Below, piece after piece: positions 34,264 through 43,942 of a stretch of DNA of 50,606 nt. The stretch is from assembly GCA_012840385.1 (NCBI GenBank), contig DULK01000079.1, forward strand, positions 1 to 50,606. The letters are read 5' to 3'. Numbering within the stretch: the first letter of the stretch is position 1; each line of letters opens with the position of its first letter. Source of the DNA: Syntrophomonadaceae bacterium (GTDB lineage Bacteria; Bacillota; DSM-12270; Thermacetogeniales; Thermacetogeniaceae). The notes below the pieces were generated by a model that saw nothing but the letters and a program-made list of their open reading frames with translations, had not been told where the DNA came from and made no database searches. The translations under genes were made by a program, and so were the position numbers.

Positions 34264-34675
34264 GCTTGCCGGTAACTTCACACCTATCAAGCAGCTCTGC
34301 AAGGACTTTTTGATTTGTGGCTTCACACTTCTCGAGGAGCCAGGGAAGCACACGCTTCCCTGTAACGGCGCAGCGTTGAAGCTCATCGGGAAGTGCCGGC
34401 GCCCCGCTCACCTCACAGGGAAACAGCAGATCGCGCAGGACGAGAGCACCACTTACCTGAGACCGGGCAAGGTTGGCAGCTACAGTCTTTTTACCCGTAC
34501 GCTCACACGGATATAGCAACTTCTCTTGAACGGTCAGGCCGGTAATCTCATCCGTCGTCAGCAGCGAGCGGCGGACGCGCTGACCCGTTGCGTGGCATTT
34601 GCCCAAGCCGACCGGCGCACACAGCACTCCCGTAACTTCACACTTTTCTCCGTCGCTCTTTAGCAGTATCTGCAT
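34229..34675 (-). CDS. Protein made of nine 15-residue C-x-x-T-G repeats
   Basis: 148 residues. After MQILLKSDGE come nine consecutive units of exactly 15 residues of the form [KR]C-x-x-TG-x-x-x-x-x-x-x-L-x (for example KCEVTGVLCAPVGLG, PCERTGKKTVAANLA, RCAVTGKRVLPWLLE). Alternate cysteines could bind zinc in stacked knuckles. The ribosome site is poor (GGAGGG lies 17 bases before ATG), so this may be the surviving repeat tail of a larger protein. The last residues belong to the junction with the nitroreductase fragment. Confidence 0.6.
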   Translation of the reverse strand: MQILLKSDGEKCEVTGVLCAPVGLGKCHATGQRVRRSLLTTDEITGLTVQEKLLYPCERTGKKTVAANLARSQVSGALVLRDLLFPCEVSGAPALPDELQRCAVTGKRVLPWLLEKCEATNQKVLAELLDRCEVTGKRVPVPDLLYTS

Positions 34676-34784
34676 TCACTGTTGACCCAACCCTCCGTTT
34701 TAGGTAAGGCTCTCCCTGAAAAGAGCGTTAGCTCTCCTACATGAAGCATTCAGCTGCTTATTCTCGTCTCCAGCTTGCGTAGAT

Positions 34785-34850
34785 TTATCTAAAGAAGAAA
34801 TTCACTTTTTTCAAATATTATACCATTAAAACCATTAAATCCGTGCAGCG
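34785..34850 (+). repeat. Dispersed repeat B, copy 1 (partial)
   Basis: AAGAAATTCACTTTTTTCAA, then ACCATTAAATCC, parallels B copies 2 and 3 over their first 70 bases. Confidence 0.5.
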
Positions 34851-34884
34851 TTCGAAATAGGCGGATTCCTTTCCTTAATTTTTT

Positions 34885-34958
34885 GCCTTTTCCGTTCGGC
34901 CTGAAAAAGGATCAGTTTGCCAGGGAAAAAGCAGGAATGGCCGGAATTCTGTAGAATG
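34885..34958 (+). repeat. Dispersed intergenic repeat A, copy 3
   Basis: CCTGAAAAAGGATCAGTTTG, CAGGGAAAAAGCAGGAATGG, then CCGGAATTCTGTAGAATG; same layout as copy 2, again ending on an ATG with a short remnant (MLNNCAEILGKSPTLFGQ) after it. The rest of 34676-35056 holds no gene. Confidence 0.7.
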
Positions 34959-35056
34959 TTAAATAATTGTGCGGAAATATTGGGTAAGAGTCCCACATTG
35001 TTCGGCCAAATTGGAATAATCTCCTGATTCTACAGGAGTGTCAACGAGGTGAGCTC

Positions 35057-35953
35057 ATGGATCATCAGGGAGAAAAACAGACCGCGCAGTTGCGACCGGA
35101 GATGTACTACGAAGAGGAAATAGACCTGCGGGACCTGCTGCTGGTTCTGTGGCGTTACAGAAAGATGATTCTCGGAATTTTTCTGGCGGCCGTCATCGCC
35201 GCCGCCGTGCTCTCTTTCGTGCTGCCCCCCGTCTACCAGGTAAAGGCGGTAATTTCGCTGGGCAACATATCCGGTAACACAGGCCAGCCCACAACTGTTA
35301 TATCACCGGCAGTGGCAAAAGAGATGCTGCAGAGCGGCGACCTGTTCCGGGAGGCCGTCGAGAGCGCAGGCCTGGATTTATCAGATCCTTTAATCAGGTC
35401 CTGCAAAGAAGGGCTGAAAGCAGAGCCTGTAAAAGATACCAACCTCATCCAGGTAACTATGGAAACCCGGGACCCTGCTAAGGGCCGGGAAATTTTAGAT
35501 AAGATGGTTGCCATTTTTGCACGCAAGGGTGGCGAGGGATTTAACAAACAGCGGGAATTGACCGAAAGTGAACTGAAGCGTGTTAAAGCAGATCTGGCCG
35601 ATGTGGATAAAAACATAAGCAGCACAAAAGATGCTCTGACCGCACTTGCAGGCACAGCCAACGGACTGACGGTGGAAATGCAGCGGGCCAGGCTGCTGGA
35701 CGCCCTGTCGCGCTTCCAGGACCAGCGGGAGAAGCTGCTGGACAAGAAGCTCTCGCTCGAACAGAGCCTGAACAGCAGTCAGGGGATAGAAGTTATTGAA
35801 AAGCCGGCCATCCCAACGGTCCCGGTGCGCCCGCGGAAAAAGCTGAACATCGCCGTGGCGGGAGTACTGGGCCTGATGGTGGGTGTTTTCGCAGCCTTTA
35901 CACTGGATTATTTCAGGCGCAATCCTTTAAATTGCAGTGAGGCTTGTGCTTGA
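35057..35953 (+). CDS. Wzz/GumC-type chain-length determinant
   Basis: 298 residues; GAGGTGA before ATG. N-terminal EEEIDLRDLLLVLWRYRKMI and a first membrane segment (FLAAVIAAAVLSFVLPP), a periplasm-equivalent coiled-coil domain with NKQRELTESELKRVKADLAD, and a second membrane segment (KLNIAVAGVLGLMVGVFAAF) preceded by the Pro-rich PAIPTVPVRPRK motif. Regulates the length of exported polysaccharide. No BY-kinase domain is attached. First gene of a polysaccharide unit, followed 20 bases later by the CapD-like gene. Confidence 0.9.
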   Translation: MDHQGEKQTAQLRPEMYYEEEIDLRDLLLVLWRYRKMILGIFLAAVIAAAVLSFVLPPVYQVKAVISLGNISGNTGQPTTVISPAVAKEMLQSGDLFREAVESAGLDLSDPLIRSCKEGLKAEPVKDTNLIQVTMETRDPAKGREILDKMVAIFARKGGEGFNKQRELTESELKRVKADLADVDKNISSTKDALTALAGTANGLTVEMQRARLLDALSRFQDQREKLLDKKLSLEQSLNSSQGIEVIEKPAIPTVPVRPRKKLNIAVAGVLGLMVGVFAAFTLDYFRRNPLNCSEACA

Positions 35954-35973
35954 TTGCCGAAGGAGCAGCGGGA

Positions 35974-37866
35974 ATGGGGAGGAAGCAGCTGGCCTTTGTC
36001 TTTATTATTCTTGACGCAGTGCTGGTCAACTGCGCCTACTTGGGGGCGCTCTTCCTCCGCTTTGACGGTGCCGTTCCGGCGGAATATACCGCCGCTTACC
36101 TTTATATAGCCCCGGCCGCTACTCTGCTGACCCTGCTCGCCTATTACTATGCCGGGCTCTACCGGAAGATGTGGCAGTATGCCAGTGTAAAAGAGATCTA
36201 CGACATCTTGCAGGGAGTCACGGCTGCCGGCCTGCTTGTGGTGGCGGTGGCGTATGTCTTTATTTATCATCAAGGGGCCATCCATCCGCTCCCCCGGAGC
36301 ATTTACCTCCTTGCCTGGCTGTTGAACCTGATTTTCACAGGCGGGAGCCGGTTCTGTCTCCGCTCTTTCCGCGAGTTTCGCAGGGATTCCGGAGCAAGTA
36401 AAAAAGGCAGAGCGGCAACTGTCCCGGCCCTGCGGCGCCGTGCCCTGATCGTCGGAGCGGGGGATGCCGGGGCGGTTGTTGTGCGGGAACTGCGGAACCA
36501 CCTTTCGCTCGGCCTCGAGCCGGTGGGCTTTATCGACGACGATCCCCGCAAACACGGCCTGTACCTCCTGGGGCTTCCCGTTCTCGGCAAACGTGAAGAC
36601 ATTCCCCGCATTGTCAGGAAGTTTGATGCGGATGAAATAATTATCGCCATCCCTTCCGCTCCCGGGCGGGTCATCCGGGAGATTGTCGATATCTGCAAGA
36701 AAACCGGAGCCAGGCTGAAGACCCTGCCGGGGGTGTACGAATTGATCAACGGCAAGGTATCCGTCGGCCAGATCCGGGAGGTCCAGGTGGAGGACCTGCT
36801 GGGGCGGGAGCCGGTGCAGTTGAACCTCGACGAGATTGCGGCATACCTGGCCGGGAAGGTTATCCTGGTCACCGGAGCGGGCGGTTCCATCGGCTCCGAG
36901 CTGTGCCGGCAGATCGCCCGCTTTAACCCGGCTTCCCTGATTCTGCTGGACAATACGGAAAACAACCTGTTTGAAATCGAGCAGGAGCTGCGGGAGCGGT
37001 TTCCCGGGCTTGACGCCCCGGTGCAATTGGCCGATATCAGGGACAGAGAGCGGATCGAACGTATTTTCGAGGAGTACAGGCCGCAGGTGATCTTCCACGC
37101 CGCCGCCTACAAACATGTGCCCATGATGGAGCGTTTCCCCGAGCACGCCGTTTCCAACAACATTTTCGGAACATACACCGTCGCCTCCGCCGCAGAAAGG
37201 TATGGTGCGGAGATTTTTATACTCGTCTCCACCGACAAGGCCGTCCGCCCGACCAGCGTGATGGGAGCAACGAAACGGGCGGCGGAGCTGATCATCCAGC
37301 ACTTCGACGGGGAAAGCAAGACCCGGGGCGGGAGAACCCGCTACGCCGCGGTCCGCTTCGGCAACGTCCTGGGAAGCCGGGGAAGCGTCATTCCCATATT
37401 CAAGCGGCAGATCGCCCGGGGCGGCCCCGTTACGGTGACCCACCCGGACATGGAGCGCTACTTCATGACCATCCCCGAGGCGGTGCAGCTGATCATCCAG
37501 GCCGGGGCGCTGGCCCGGGGCGGGGAGATCTTCGTCCTCGACATGGGGGAACCGGTCAAGATCGTCGACCTGGCCCGGGACCTGATCCGCCTCTCCGGCC
37601 TGGAGCCCGGTGAGGATATCGAGATCAAATTTACCGGCATCCGCCCCGGGGAAAAGCTCCGGGAGGAACTGTTCACCGACCGGGAAAAGATGTCCGCCAC
37701 CAGGCACAGCCGGATCTTCATCGCCCGGAACGGGGAAAGTGACGAAATAGGTGAGATAGTCGCTTCTCTCATCAAGAAGATCAGTTTCGGCTGTCGGGGA
37801 GACTTTAACGCGGAAGCCCTTACCGTGGTAGACCGGCTGAAAAGTAGACTAACAACCCATAAGTAA
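35974..37866 (+). CDS. CapD/PglF-type UDP-sugar 4,6-dehydratase
   Basis: 630 residues; ATG at 35974 chosen for AAGGAG eight bases upstream. Four membrane segments (about 1-120), a first Rossmann domain with ALIVGAGDAGAVVVREL, and a second, catalytic SDR domain with VILVTGAGGSIGSELCRQIA, HAAAYKHVPMMERFPEHAVS and the active-site STDKAVRPTSVMGATKR. Converts UDP-GlcNAc to the 4-keto-6-deoxy sugar for surface glycans or flagellin glycosylation. Intact and GC-rich. Its distance from flagellin in this window leaves the acceptor open. Confidence 0.93.
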   Translation: MGRKQLAFVFIILDAVLVNCAYLGALFLRFDGAVPAEYTAAYLYIAPAATLLTLLAYYYAGLYRKMWQYASVKEIYDILQGVTAAGLLVVAVAYVFIYHQGAIHPLPRSIYLLAWLLNLIFTGGSRFCLRSFREFRRDSGASKKGRAATVPALRRRALIVGAGDAGAVVVRELRNHLSLGLEPVGFIDDDPRKHGLYLLGLPVLGKREDIPRIVRKFDADEIIIAIPSAPGRVIREIVDICKKTGARLKTLPGVYELINGKVSVGQIREVQVEDLLGREPVQLNLDEIAAYLAGKVILVTGAGGSIGSELCRQIARFNPASLILLDNTENNLFEIEQELRERFPGLDAPVQLADIRDRERIERIFEEYRPQVIFHAAAYKHVPMMERFPEHAVSNNIFGTYTVASAAERYGAEIFILVSTDKAVRPTSVMGATKRAAELIIQHFDGESKTRGGRTRYAAVRFGNVLGSRGSVIPIFKRQIARGGPVTVTHPDMERYFMTIPEAVQLIIQAGALARGGEIFVLDMGEPVKIVDLARDLIRLSGLEPGEDIEIKFTGIRPGEKLREELFTDREKMSATRHSRIFIARNGESDEIGEIVASLIKKISFGCRGDFNAEALTVVDRLKSRLTTHK

Positions 37867-37910
37867 TATTTTTTATATGCTCTAGGGTTACAAACAGACC
37901 AGCGAAATTT

Positions 37911-38101
37911 AAAAACCTGGTTTTCCGCCCTACCCGTTCCCAATGCGGCTGCTTTGAGAGCATCGACATCGGGACATACAACACCTGCCAACATTACTGC
38001 ATCTACTGCTACACCAGCAGCAAGCCGCAAGCCCATATGCCAGAGGAACTGCACACCTCGAAGAGGCCGGGGTTTTTATCCCTGACGACCTGGATGCTTT
38101 A
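37911..38101 (+). pseudogene. DUF1848-type Fe-S protein relic 1
   Basis: Reads NLVFRPTRSQCGCFESIDIG, TYNTCQHYCIYCYTSSKPQA, then an unrelated tail. C-x-C, DIGxYNTC and CxxCY are the C-terminal cysteine cluster of DUF1848 (radical-SAM-like) proteins. The N-terminal 200 residues are absent. Confidence 0.65.
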
Positions 38102-38169
38102 GCTTTTGTGATCCGGCTGTCATTACCGGGCTGAACAAGCAGGAATTTTCAGCGGACTTTCTCCTGGAT

Positions 38170-38410
38170 GAAGCGAAAATCCACTTTTTTCAAAGACACC
38201 GCACCATTAGATCACCACATTACTAAATCCATGTAAATTTATGGAGGAAAAATCGCAGTTTCGGAAAGCAGGAGTATGGCATCCCCGAACAAAGAGACTT
38301 AGAAAATTGGAACTTCCACCGTCACCGGCCTCCCACGGGTCCTGGAGCTGCTTGTAGGTTGCACAACTCGCTTGCTGCTTCAGCTTCACGAACCCCTGTC
38401 CCAGGGCGAA
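38170..38410 (+). repeat. Dispersed repeat B, copy 2
   Basis: Shares with 44612-44790: AATCCACTTTTTTCAAAGA, ACATTACTAAATCCATGTAA, AATCGCAGTTTCGGAAAGCA, GGCATCCCCGA and CTTGCTGCTTCAGCTTC. Between 38411 and 38615 no gene is visible; the Lamassu-like operon promoter is presumably there. Confidence 0.7.
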
Positions 38411-38615
38411 GAAGGAAAAAGCACAACTTGCAGAACTAACGGGAAGCCTTCATTCCCGAACTTGACCTTCAACGACGGGTGGTTCGACAAAAGATGACAT
38501 TTTTTAACAAGGATAAAGCAAAAAAAGCGAGAAAATATTTTTTAGTGCTGTTGAATACCTAATCTTGCTTGGTTTGCCTTTATTAGGCATGCCAGCTACT
38601 ACCCGAAGTGAGCAG

Positions 38616-40508
38616 ATGAGCAGCAGCGAAGGGATTGGGGGGTGCGAATCAGGGTGGGAGAGCATCGTGGGTAAGCTTCAACGACTTGTTGATCGCTTTT
38701 ACAACAATTTGGTTGTTCCTTTCCTGGGCGCAGGGGTCAGCTACAAAGCCTGCCCCGACGGGCTTACGAGGACTCCCGAAATGACTAAAAAATTTGCGGC
38801 CGAATTGCTTAAAGCTGCCGAATCTTCTCATGAATTAAAAGTTTTTTTAAATGGGATATGCAAGAGCGAAACAGAGGTCTGCCTGGATCAACTTTCTAAA
38901 CTAGGCCTGGCAGTTTTAGCGGAAATTTTTATTAATCTCTATGATGTAGATGAAGCCCATCAGCTTTTAAGGATTACGGAGTTTGCCAATATTGAATCTG
39001 CTTCTTCTCACAAATATATAGCCTACATAGTTCGTGAAGGTTTTATTGAGGAAATTATAACCACAAATTATGACTGCTGCATGGAGAAAGCGTATATTGA
39101 AAGCTTTCCGAAACCGGTAAGAAACACTAACCAGGTGAGAGTTGTTACCGGCTTATTTGAATACCGCCGTTTCCAAAACAACCATAACCAAAATTATCCT
39201 TTGCTGCATCTATATAAAATTAATGGATGTGCCGGGAAATACAATGATTCTCATACAAATCAGTGCGAGCACAGCAAAGTAGAAATTGTACTTACCGAAA
39301 GGCAGCTGCAGACATGGCGTCGGAATAAATGGGCTAAAGATATGTTTCGTGATCGCTGCCGGATAAAATCGATTTTATTTTCAGGTTTTGGAAGCGAGGA
39401 GCCGCAGATAAGGCATACTGTACTGCAGGTAATGGAAGAATTCGAAGATTGCTCCGAAGATTACTCTTTATCTCGTAATTCGTCCGATGAAGATCAGGAC
39501 CGGAAAGAGAATCCATGGGAGAACAACAATTCTCCTTTTATAGCAGAGTGGGGCGATCTCACTTTTTATCAATACCAGATCCTTTGTTCTTACTTGCGGG
39601 CGCATGGACAAAACAGAATCAAGATTGATGATGTGAGAGAAGCTGCTTTTACAAAAAGGGATAAAGCGCTATTTGATCAGCATCTTGAGTTTTCCGGTGA
39701 GAATCTTGAAATGGAACAGTTTTGGGGTGTTATCTACTGGCTGCTCCTGAAAAAGCTTCTTGCAGAAAAATATTTTATTCCTGAGAGCGTGCTGGGAGCC
39801 TATCTTCCTATTGGTGGGATGTCCGGATCGTTGTTTAGAGAATTCTTCCAAGACGTCCTTGCCGTTGGCAGAGGTGCCGATAATTTAAGTCACCCACTGG
39901 AGAAAGCTTTTAGAGCCTTATTTCGTTTTGATCCTGAAGCGGATTCAAAAGGGAAGGACCTTCCGGCTTCGCGCTTGCATCATAATCTCATTTATCCTGA
40001 GCACGAATACGAATCCGGCGAATACATTGCTTTCCGTGATGAGCCTGTAGCCCTTTGTATGCTCTATTTGCTTTGGTGGCTGTGCTATCGAGCCTTCGGC
40101 GCAGAAAAAAGCGAGGAATGGCCGCGGCCTTCTGCCGCGGGATCTTTTTTGGTCTATATCTGTTCCACTACTAAAGAGACAATCAGCTGGCCAGTTTACG
40201 TCTGTGGAGAAAAAGCATGTTACAGGCTAACCTCTTCACGGACGAGTTTCGGTAATATTTCGAATTTGGCTGGATTGGTTTTTGTATTGAACGGAAAAGG
40301 CCTTGCCCCTCAGATTGTTCCCGTGAAGCAACAGATAAACAATGAAATCCAGTTTATTCAATTGTATTTTGTTCCTGATGTTTACTGTTTTCAGGGTGCC
40401 CAATCCTTGGATGATGTTATAAGCAAATTAAAAAACCTTATTCATGACCCTGGCGTGCTTCAAAGTAAGAGTCTCCACTGGAAACAGTGGGTGGAGGAGA
40501 TCCGTTAA
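38616..40508 (+). CDS. SIR2-domain effector, LmuA-like
   Basis: 630 residues from ATG at 38616; the frame is open from 38565 and a GTG at 38670 is another possible start. SIR2-like NAD-binding core: LVVPFLGAGVSYKACPDGLT near the N-terminus, GFIEEIITTNYDCCMEKAYI, and LLHLYKINGC in place of the usual K-x-H-G. ILFSGFGSEEPQIRHTV closes the domain. The C-terminal 300 residues are unrecognised. SIR2 effectors in antiphage systems deplete NAD+. First of three overlapping genes with an SMC-type ATPase, the layout of Lamassu-Sir2. Confidence 0.85.
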   Translation: MSSSEGIGGCESGWESIVGKLQRLVDRFYNNLVVPFLGAGVSYKACPDGLTRTPEMTKKFAAELLKAAESSHELKVFLNGICKSETEVCLDQLSKLGLAVLAEIFINLYDVDEAHQLLRITEFANIESASSHKYIAYIVREGFIEEIITTNYDCCMEKAYIESFPKPVRNTNQVRVVTGLFEYRRFQNNHNQNYPLLHLYKINGCAGKYNDSHTNQCEHSKVEIVLTERQLQTWRRNKWAKDMFRDRCRIKSILFSGFGSEEPQIRHTVLQVMEEFEDCSEDYSLSRNSSDEDQDRKENPWENNNSPFIAEWGDLTFYQYQILCSYLRAHGQNRIKIDDVREAAFTKRDKALFDQHLEFSGENLEMEQFWGVIYWLLLKKLLAEKYFIPESVLGAYLPIGGMSGSLFREFFQDVLAVGRGADNLSHPLEKAFRALFRFDPEADSKGKDLPASRLHHNLIYPEHEYESGEYIAFRDEPVALCMLYLLWWLCYRAFGAEKSEEWPRPSAAGSFLVYICSTTKETISWPVYVCGEKACYRLTSSRTSFGNISNLAGLVFVLNGKGLAPQIVPVKQQINNEIQFIQLYFVPDVYCFQGAQSLDDVISKLKNLIHDPGVLQSKSLHWKQWVEEIR

Positions 40509-41206
40509 TGCCGAACAAACTGGAAAATATCATTAGTTATATTGATGGTTTGCGAACCCCGAAGCGGAGAATTGATTTTAAAAAGGAATTTTTTGAGCGG
40601 GAGAAAGCATTGCCTCCTGTGTCGATGTATACATTTACGGCGTGGGTGGTTGCGTTATTCGCGCCAGAGGGGGAATGGGAAACCGTTTCGGATCCTCTGA
40701 GAAAATCTATCCGCCTTATCAAATATGCAATACAATATCATAATACCAACCAGAGTTTACTTGTTTTTTATCTGGCTCCAGACCATGATCATTTCGCATC
40801 TGCAAAAAGAGAGTTTGCACAGCAGGGTTTTACGGGCGGAGAATACGTGCTCCATCTGTTGCCTTCGGAGGCAGATGGTTCCGGAACTGACGATGTGGCA
40901 TCTGCCGTCAGGGTGCTGAATGCTGCATTAATGATTGTCGGTGATGTTGAATGGAAACTGGAGAAAGTTTCATCTGAGGAATGGAAGCGGGCAGCCTCGG
41001 AAGTTTTTACTCATGAAAAGTTCCTTGATCCCGTCTGGAGCCTCGAAGAAATCTTTTGTGAACTAGTGGAAGCAGAACAGAATGACAAAAGCAGGGCTCC
41101 GGTAAATGAGTTGGAAGATGATATAGTTAATCGATTTGTCCAAAAGGCAAGTTCCATTACTGGGGTGAGAGGCGAAACATCTCATGAAGAAGCCGGTAAA
41201 AATTAG
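40508..41206 (+). CDS. LmuC-like accessory protein
   Basis: 232 residues; its ATG overlaps the stop of the SIR2 gene (TAATG). Helical start (KLENIISYIDGLRTPKRRID) and acidic C-terminus; no catalytic motif seen. The position between effector and SMC ATPase, the size, and the 23-base overlap with the next gene match the small subunit LmuC of Lamassu, which bridges LmuA and LmuB. Assigned by context only. Confidence 0.7.
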   Translation: MPNKLENIISYIDGLRTPKRRIDFKKEFFEREKALPPVSMYTFTAWVVALFAPEGEWETVSDPLRKSIRLIKYAIQYHNTNQSLLVFYLAPDHDHFASAKREFAQQGFTGGEYVLHLLPSEADGSGTDDVASAVRVLNAALMIVGDVEWKLEKVSSEEWKRAASEVFTHEKFLDPVWSLEEIFCELVEAEQNDKSRAPVNELEDDIVNRFVQKASSITGVRGETSHEEAGKN

Positions 41207-43376
41207 CAAGATCGTCCTGAAGAATTTTAAGTGTTTTGCGAAAGAGCAGCCGATAGACTGCGAAGCTGATGTGGTGATCCTGACCGGAAACAACGGCTAT
41301 GGCAAGACTTCTGTTATCGAAGCGATTGAGCTGGTTGCAACCGGTTCAATTGAGCCGCGAATCGGGTCTGGCAGTGGTGAAGAACAAGCTTTTCAGGAAT
41401 ATATTAATCATTATACCCCTGGTCGTGAGGCAGCTAATGTGGAAATCGTAGCGTGGGATGGTGAAGAATATTACGCGCGCCTTCAACAGAGCGATGCACC
41501 AAGCTTCAAGCGCTTTCCTGACGGAGGTTTTCTTCATCATTTCCTTCGCAATAGCTGTTTTTACTATCAGGATGGTGTGGAAAATCTTTTAGGAAGAAAT
41601 CAGAATGGTCTGTCCGGCGTGGCAGAGGCTTTTGTCGGTGATATTCCCGGTGAAAAAGTGTTGTTAAATGCTCTCGTTCGGGCTTCTGCGGAAGTAGATA
41701 ATTTAAGAAAAAAATTTCGGGTTTACGTGGGTGACGAAGAACCTCTCGTAAGCAAAGCTGTGGAGTATGCCGCGAAATTGGAACGAATTTTTCCTTTACG
41801 GGATTTAAAAAAGGAGATTGTCGTAGAGTGGCCAACCCAGATAGTAACAAAAAAGGGTTTCGCCAAACAATATGAATCGAGACTTCAAAGGTGGGTAGAG
41901 TCTCTAACAGGCAAACAACTGAGTGGAATGCCGGTATGTGAGGTGCTCGACGAAGCGGCAAAATATATTGAGGCAAGAAGAAAAGAGATTTTCTCGGAGA
42001 TTTTTCAGCCGGTAATCCGCTCGGATGAGAATATCTCTAATCTAAAAACATTGCTGAAAAACCTGCCGGAACGTTTCTCTACCGACCTGGATCTCGTTAA
42101 ATTGAGAAAAGAGAAGGAGGCCCTGGAGAAAGAGAACAAAGCCTGTTACGAAAAAATAGCTTTAATGAGAAAACGTATGGAAATTCTAGTAGTCGAAAGA
42201 GATCTCCCGGTACCAGATGCCGGCCTCCGGATATGGATGGGTATAATACCGCTCTTAGCATCGCTGCATTATTTAAGTAGAGTGGACAACCGGAATATCC
42301 AGGACGAATTAGGGCAGGAAGCGTTCAGACATGATGAAACTTATTACTTAACAAAATTAAAAGAAAAATGGAAAGAGTTCCGGCAACTTAAAGAAGAAAC
42401 AGCACAACTTTATCAAAAAATGAAAGTGAATCAAGAGCGGCTAAACGAATTGAGTAAAAAAGAAAAATTAATTGAAAACGTATTAAGGGTTTTAGAGTTG
42501 TGGAAGGCTGTCTTCAATGTGCAGCTTGAGCCAATCTGCCGTGGTGAGGGTGTATATTATTACGATTTTCTTAAGGCCCGGTCTGATTTGGAGAAACGGT
42601 TTCCAGATATCTCTTCCGGAGACCGGGCGCAGCTTGAAGCTGCCTGGAACGAGGCCGTAGATGCGCTTCGAAATTGGCAAGTTGTTGAGCAGCGCAGGGA
42701 AGAAGTGAAATCGAAGTGGACCCCTGGGCTTCAACAGGCGGACAAGCAGCTAGAAAGTTTTGTAAGCTGGGCGAACAAAAGAAAAATTGAAGAATGGTTC
42801 AAAAAAATCAAAGATAAAGCTTTAACAGAACAGTACATAGATCAGTTAAACCAGGCTTTAGAAATTTTCCTGCTGCAGTTTGGCTCGGCAGGAGATCTGG
42901 CCGAAAATGTTCGTTTTGGGCGAGATCAAGAGGGAAAAATTACTTTAATGCGGTGGAAGGAACAAGGGCAATCGAACTATAATTTTGCCTCTATTTTGTC
43001 TACCGCCCAGCTAAACCAGGTAGCGATTGCATATATGCTGGCGCTGAACCGCGGTGTTCGAGATCACCCGTTTGGGTTCATTTGCCTTGATGACGTGTCA
43101 AGTGCATTTGATTTGAACAACCTGGCCGCCGATGCTCACCTCATCAGAATGCTTGCCTACGGTGATGATCCGGCCCAAAGCAGGCAGATATTTCTTACCA
43201 GCCACCACGATGAAATCACCACTCGTTTGCTGCCATTACTGCTGCCGCCGAAAGGCAAGACACTCAAAATTGTCGAGTTTGTGGATTTTGACCCTAAAGA
43301 GGGGCCTGCCGTTAAGGTATACCGGGTTCGCGAAGCCGGGGCTTCGTATGAAGTTATGGAAAAGGCCTTTTCATGA
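41184..43376 (+). CDS. SMC/Rad50-type ATPase, LmuB-like
   Basis: 730 residues. Walker A ILTGNNGYGKTSVIEAIEL at about 32-50; two coiled-coil arms (KLRKEKEALEKENKACYEKI, QLKEETAQLYQKMKVNQERL); a signature-like LSTAQLNQVAIAYMLALN; Walker B FGFICLDDVSSAFDLNN; and H-loop LTSHHDE. The arms are short and no CxxC zinc hook is seen. LmuB in Lamassu (DdmABC-like) senses foreign DNA ends or structures and releases the effector. Intact; a defence function is well supported by the gene set. Confidence 0.88.
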   Translation: MKKPVKISKIVLKNFKCFAKEQPIDCEADVVILTGNNGYGKTSVIEAIELVATGSIEPRIGSGSGEEQAFQEYINHYTPGREAANVEIVAWDGEEYYARLQQSDAPSFKRFPDGGFLHHFLRNSCFYYQDGVENLLGRNQNGLSGVAEAFVGDIPGEKVLLNALVRASAEVDNLRKKFRVYVGDEEPLVSKAVEYAAKLERIFPLRDLKKEIVVEWPTQIVTKKGFAKQYESRLQRWVESLTGKQLSGMPVCEVLDEAAKYIEARRKEIFSEIFQPVIRSDENISNLKTLLKNLPERFSTDLDLVKLRKEKEALEKENKACYEKIALMRKRMEILVVERDLPVPDAGLRIWMGIIPLLASLHYLSRVDNRNIQDELGQEAFRHDETYYLTKLKEKWKEFRQLKEETAQLYQKMKVNQERLNELSKKEKLIENVLRVLELWKAVFNVQLEPICRGEGVYYYDFLKARSDLEKRFPDISSGDRAQLEAAWNEAVDALRNWQVVEQRREEVKSKWTPGLQQADKQLESFVSWANKRKIEEWFKKIKDKALTEQYIDQLNQALEIFLLQFGSAGDLAENVRFGRDQEGKITLMRWKEQGQSNYNFASILSTAQLNQVAIAYMLALNRGVRDHPFGFICLDDVSSAFDLNNLAADAHLIRMLAYGDDPAQSRQIFLTSHHDEITTRLLPLLLPPKGKTLKIVEFVDFDPKEGPAVKVYRVREAGASYEVMEKAFS

Positions 43377-43587
43377 AAAGCAAAAAATGGGAAAATGGAG
43401 ATTTCTCTCTGAAGCAAAGCCCTCCCTATGTTTTTAGTATTGCTTTTTTTGGCCTGCCGGACGCCGGGGGTATGGTGGGCGACGGTTTCAAGGCGGGTGA
43501 GCTGGGAGCATTGTTTTGACCGGAACAAATTATGATAAACTATTGGTGAGAAGCTGAGGAATGTTCTGTCAGGGCAGGTGGTTTTTG

Positions 43588-43942
43588 GTGGACGCAGCGC
43601 GGCTTGAGGAAGAAAGGAAGGGGCACGCAGCTCTGCTGCGCTCGGAGGCGGCGCGTCTCACGGAGGAACTCTCCAGGCTGGGGGGGAAAAGATCGTGCTT
43701 TTCGGTTCGCTGGCGCGCGGCCGCCTGGGTCTTTTCATAAACATCGATCTTCTGGTGGTGGTAATGGAGAGCGACTTGCCGTTTGTCGAAAGGAGCGCCT
43801 GGATCTACCAGAAGCTCATGCCCCGGGTGGATGCCGATATTATAGTCTATGCCGGGAAAATTTTGAGGCGTTAAAGGATAAGCCTTTTTTGAGAAAAGTC
43901 CTGGCAGAAGGGGTAGTCCAATATGAGGAAAAGTCTTCTTGA
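43588..43942 (+). pseudogene. MNT-type nucleotidyltransferase, frameshifted
   Basis: Reads IVLFGSLARGRLGLFINIDL, then LVVVMESDLPF and VDADIIVYAGK in one frame, with the N-terminus (VDAARLEEERKGHAALL) and C-terminus (NFEALKDKPFLRKVLAEGVV) in another. FGSxARG is the nucleotidyltransferase motif, but the first catalytic Asp is Asn (INID). At least two frame breaks. Antitoxin half of a former MNT-HEPN pair. Confidence 0.7.

Noticed and set aside
35908-37707. 599-codon frame on the minus strand
   Set aside because: Exact antisense of the CapD/PglF-type gene, whose motifs are complete on the plus strand; the long frame is a by-product of high GC.
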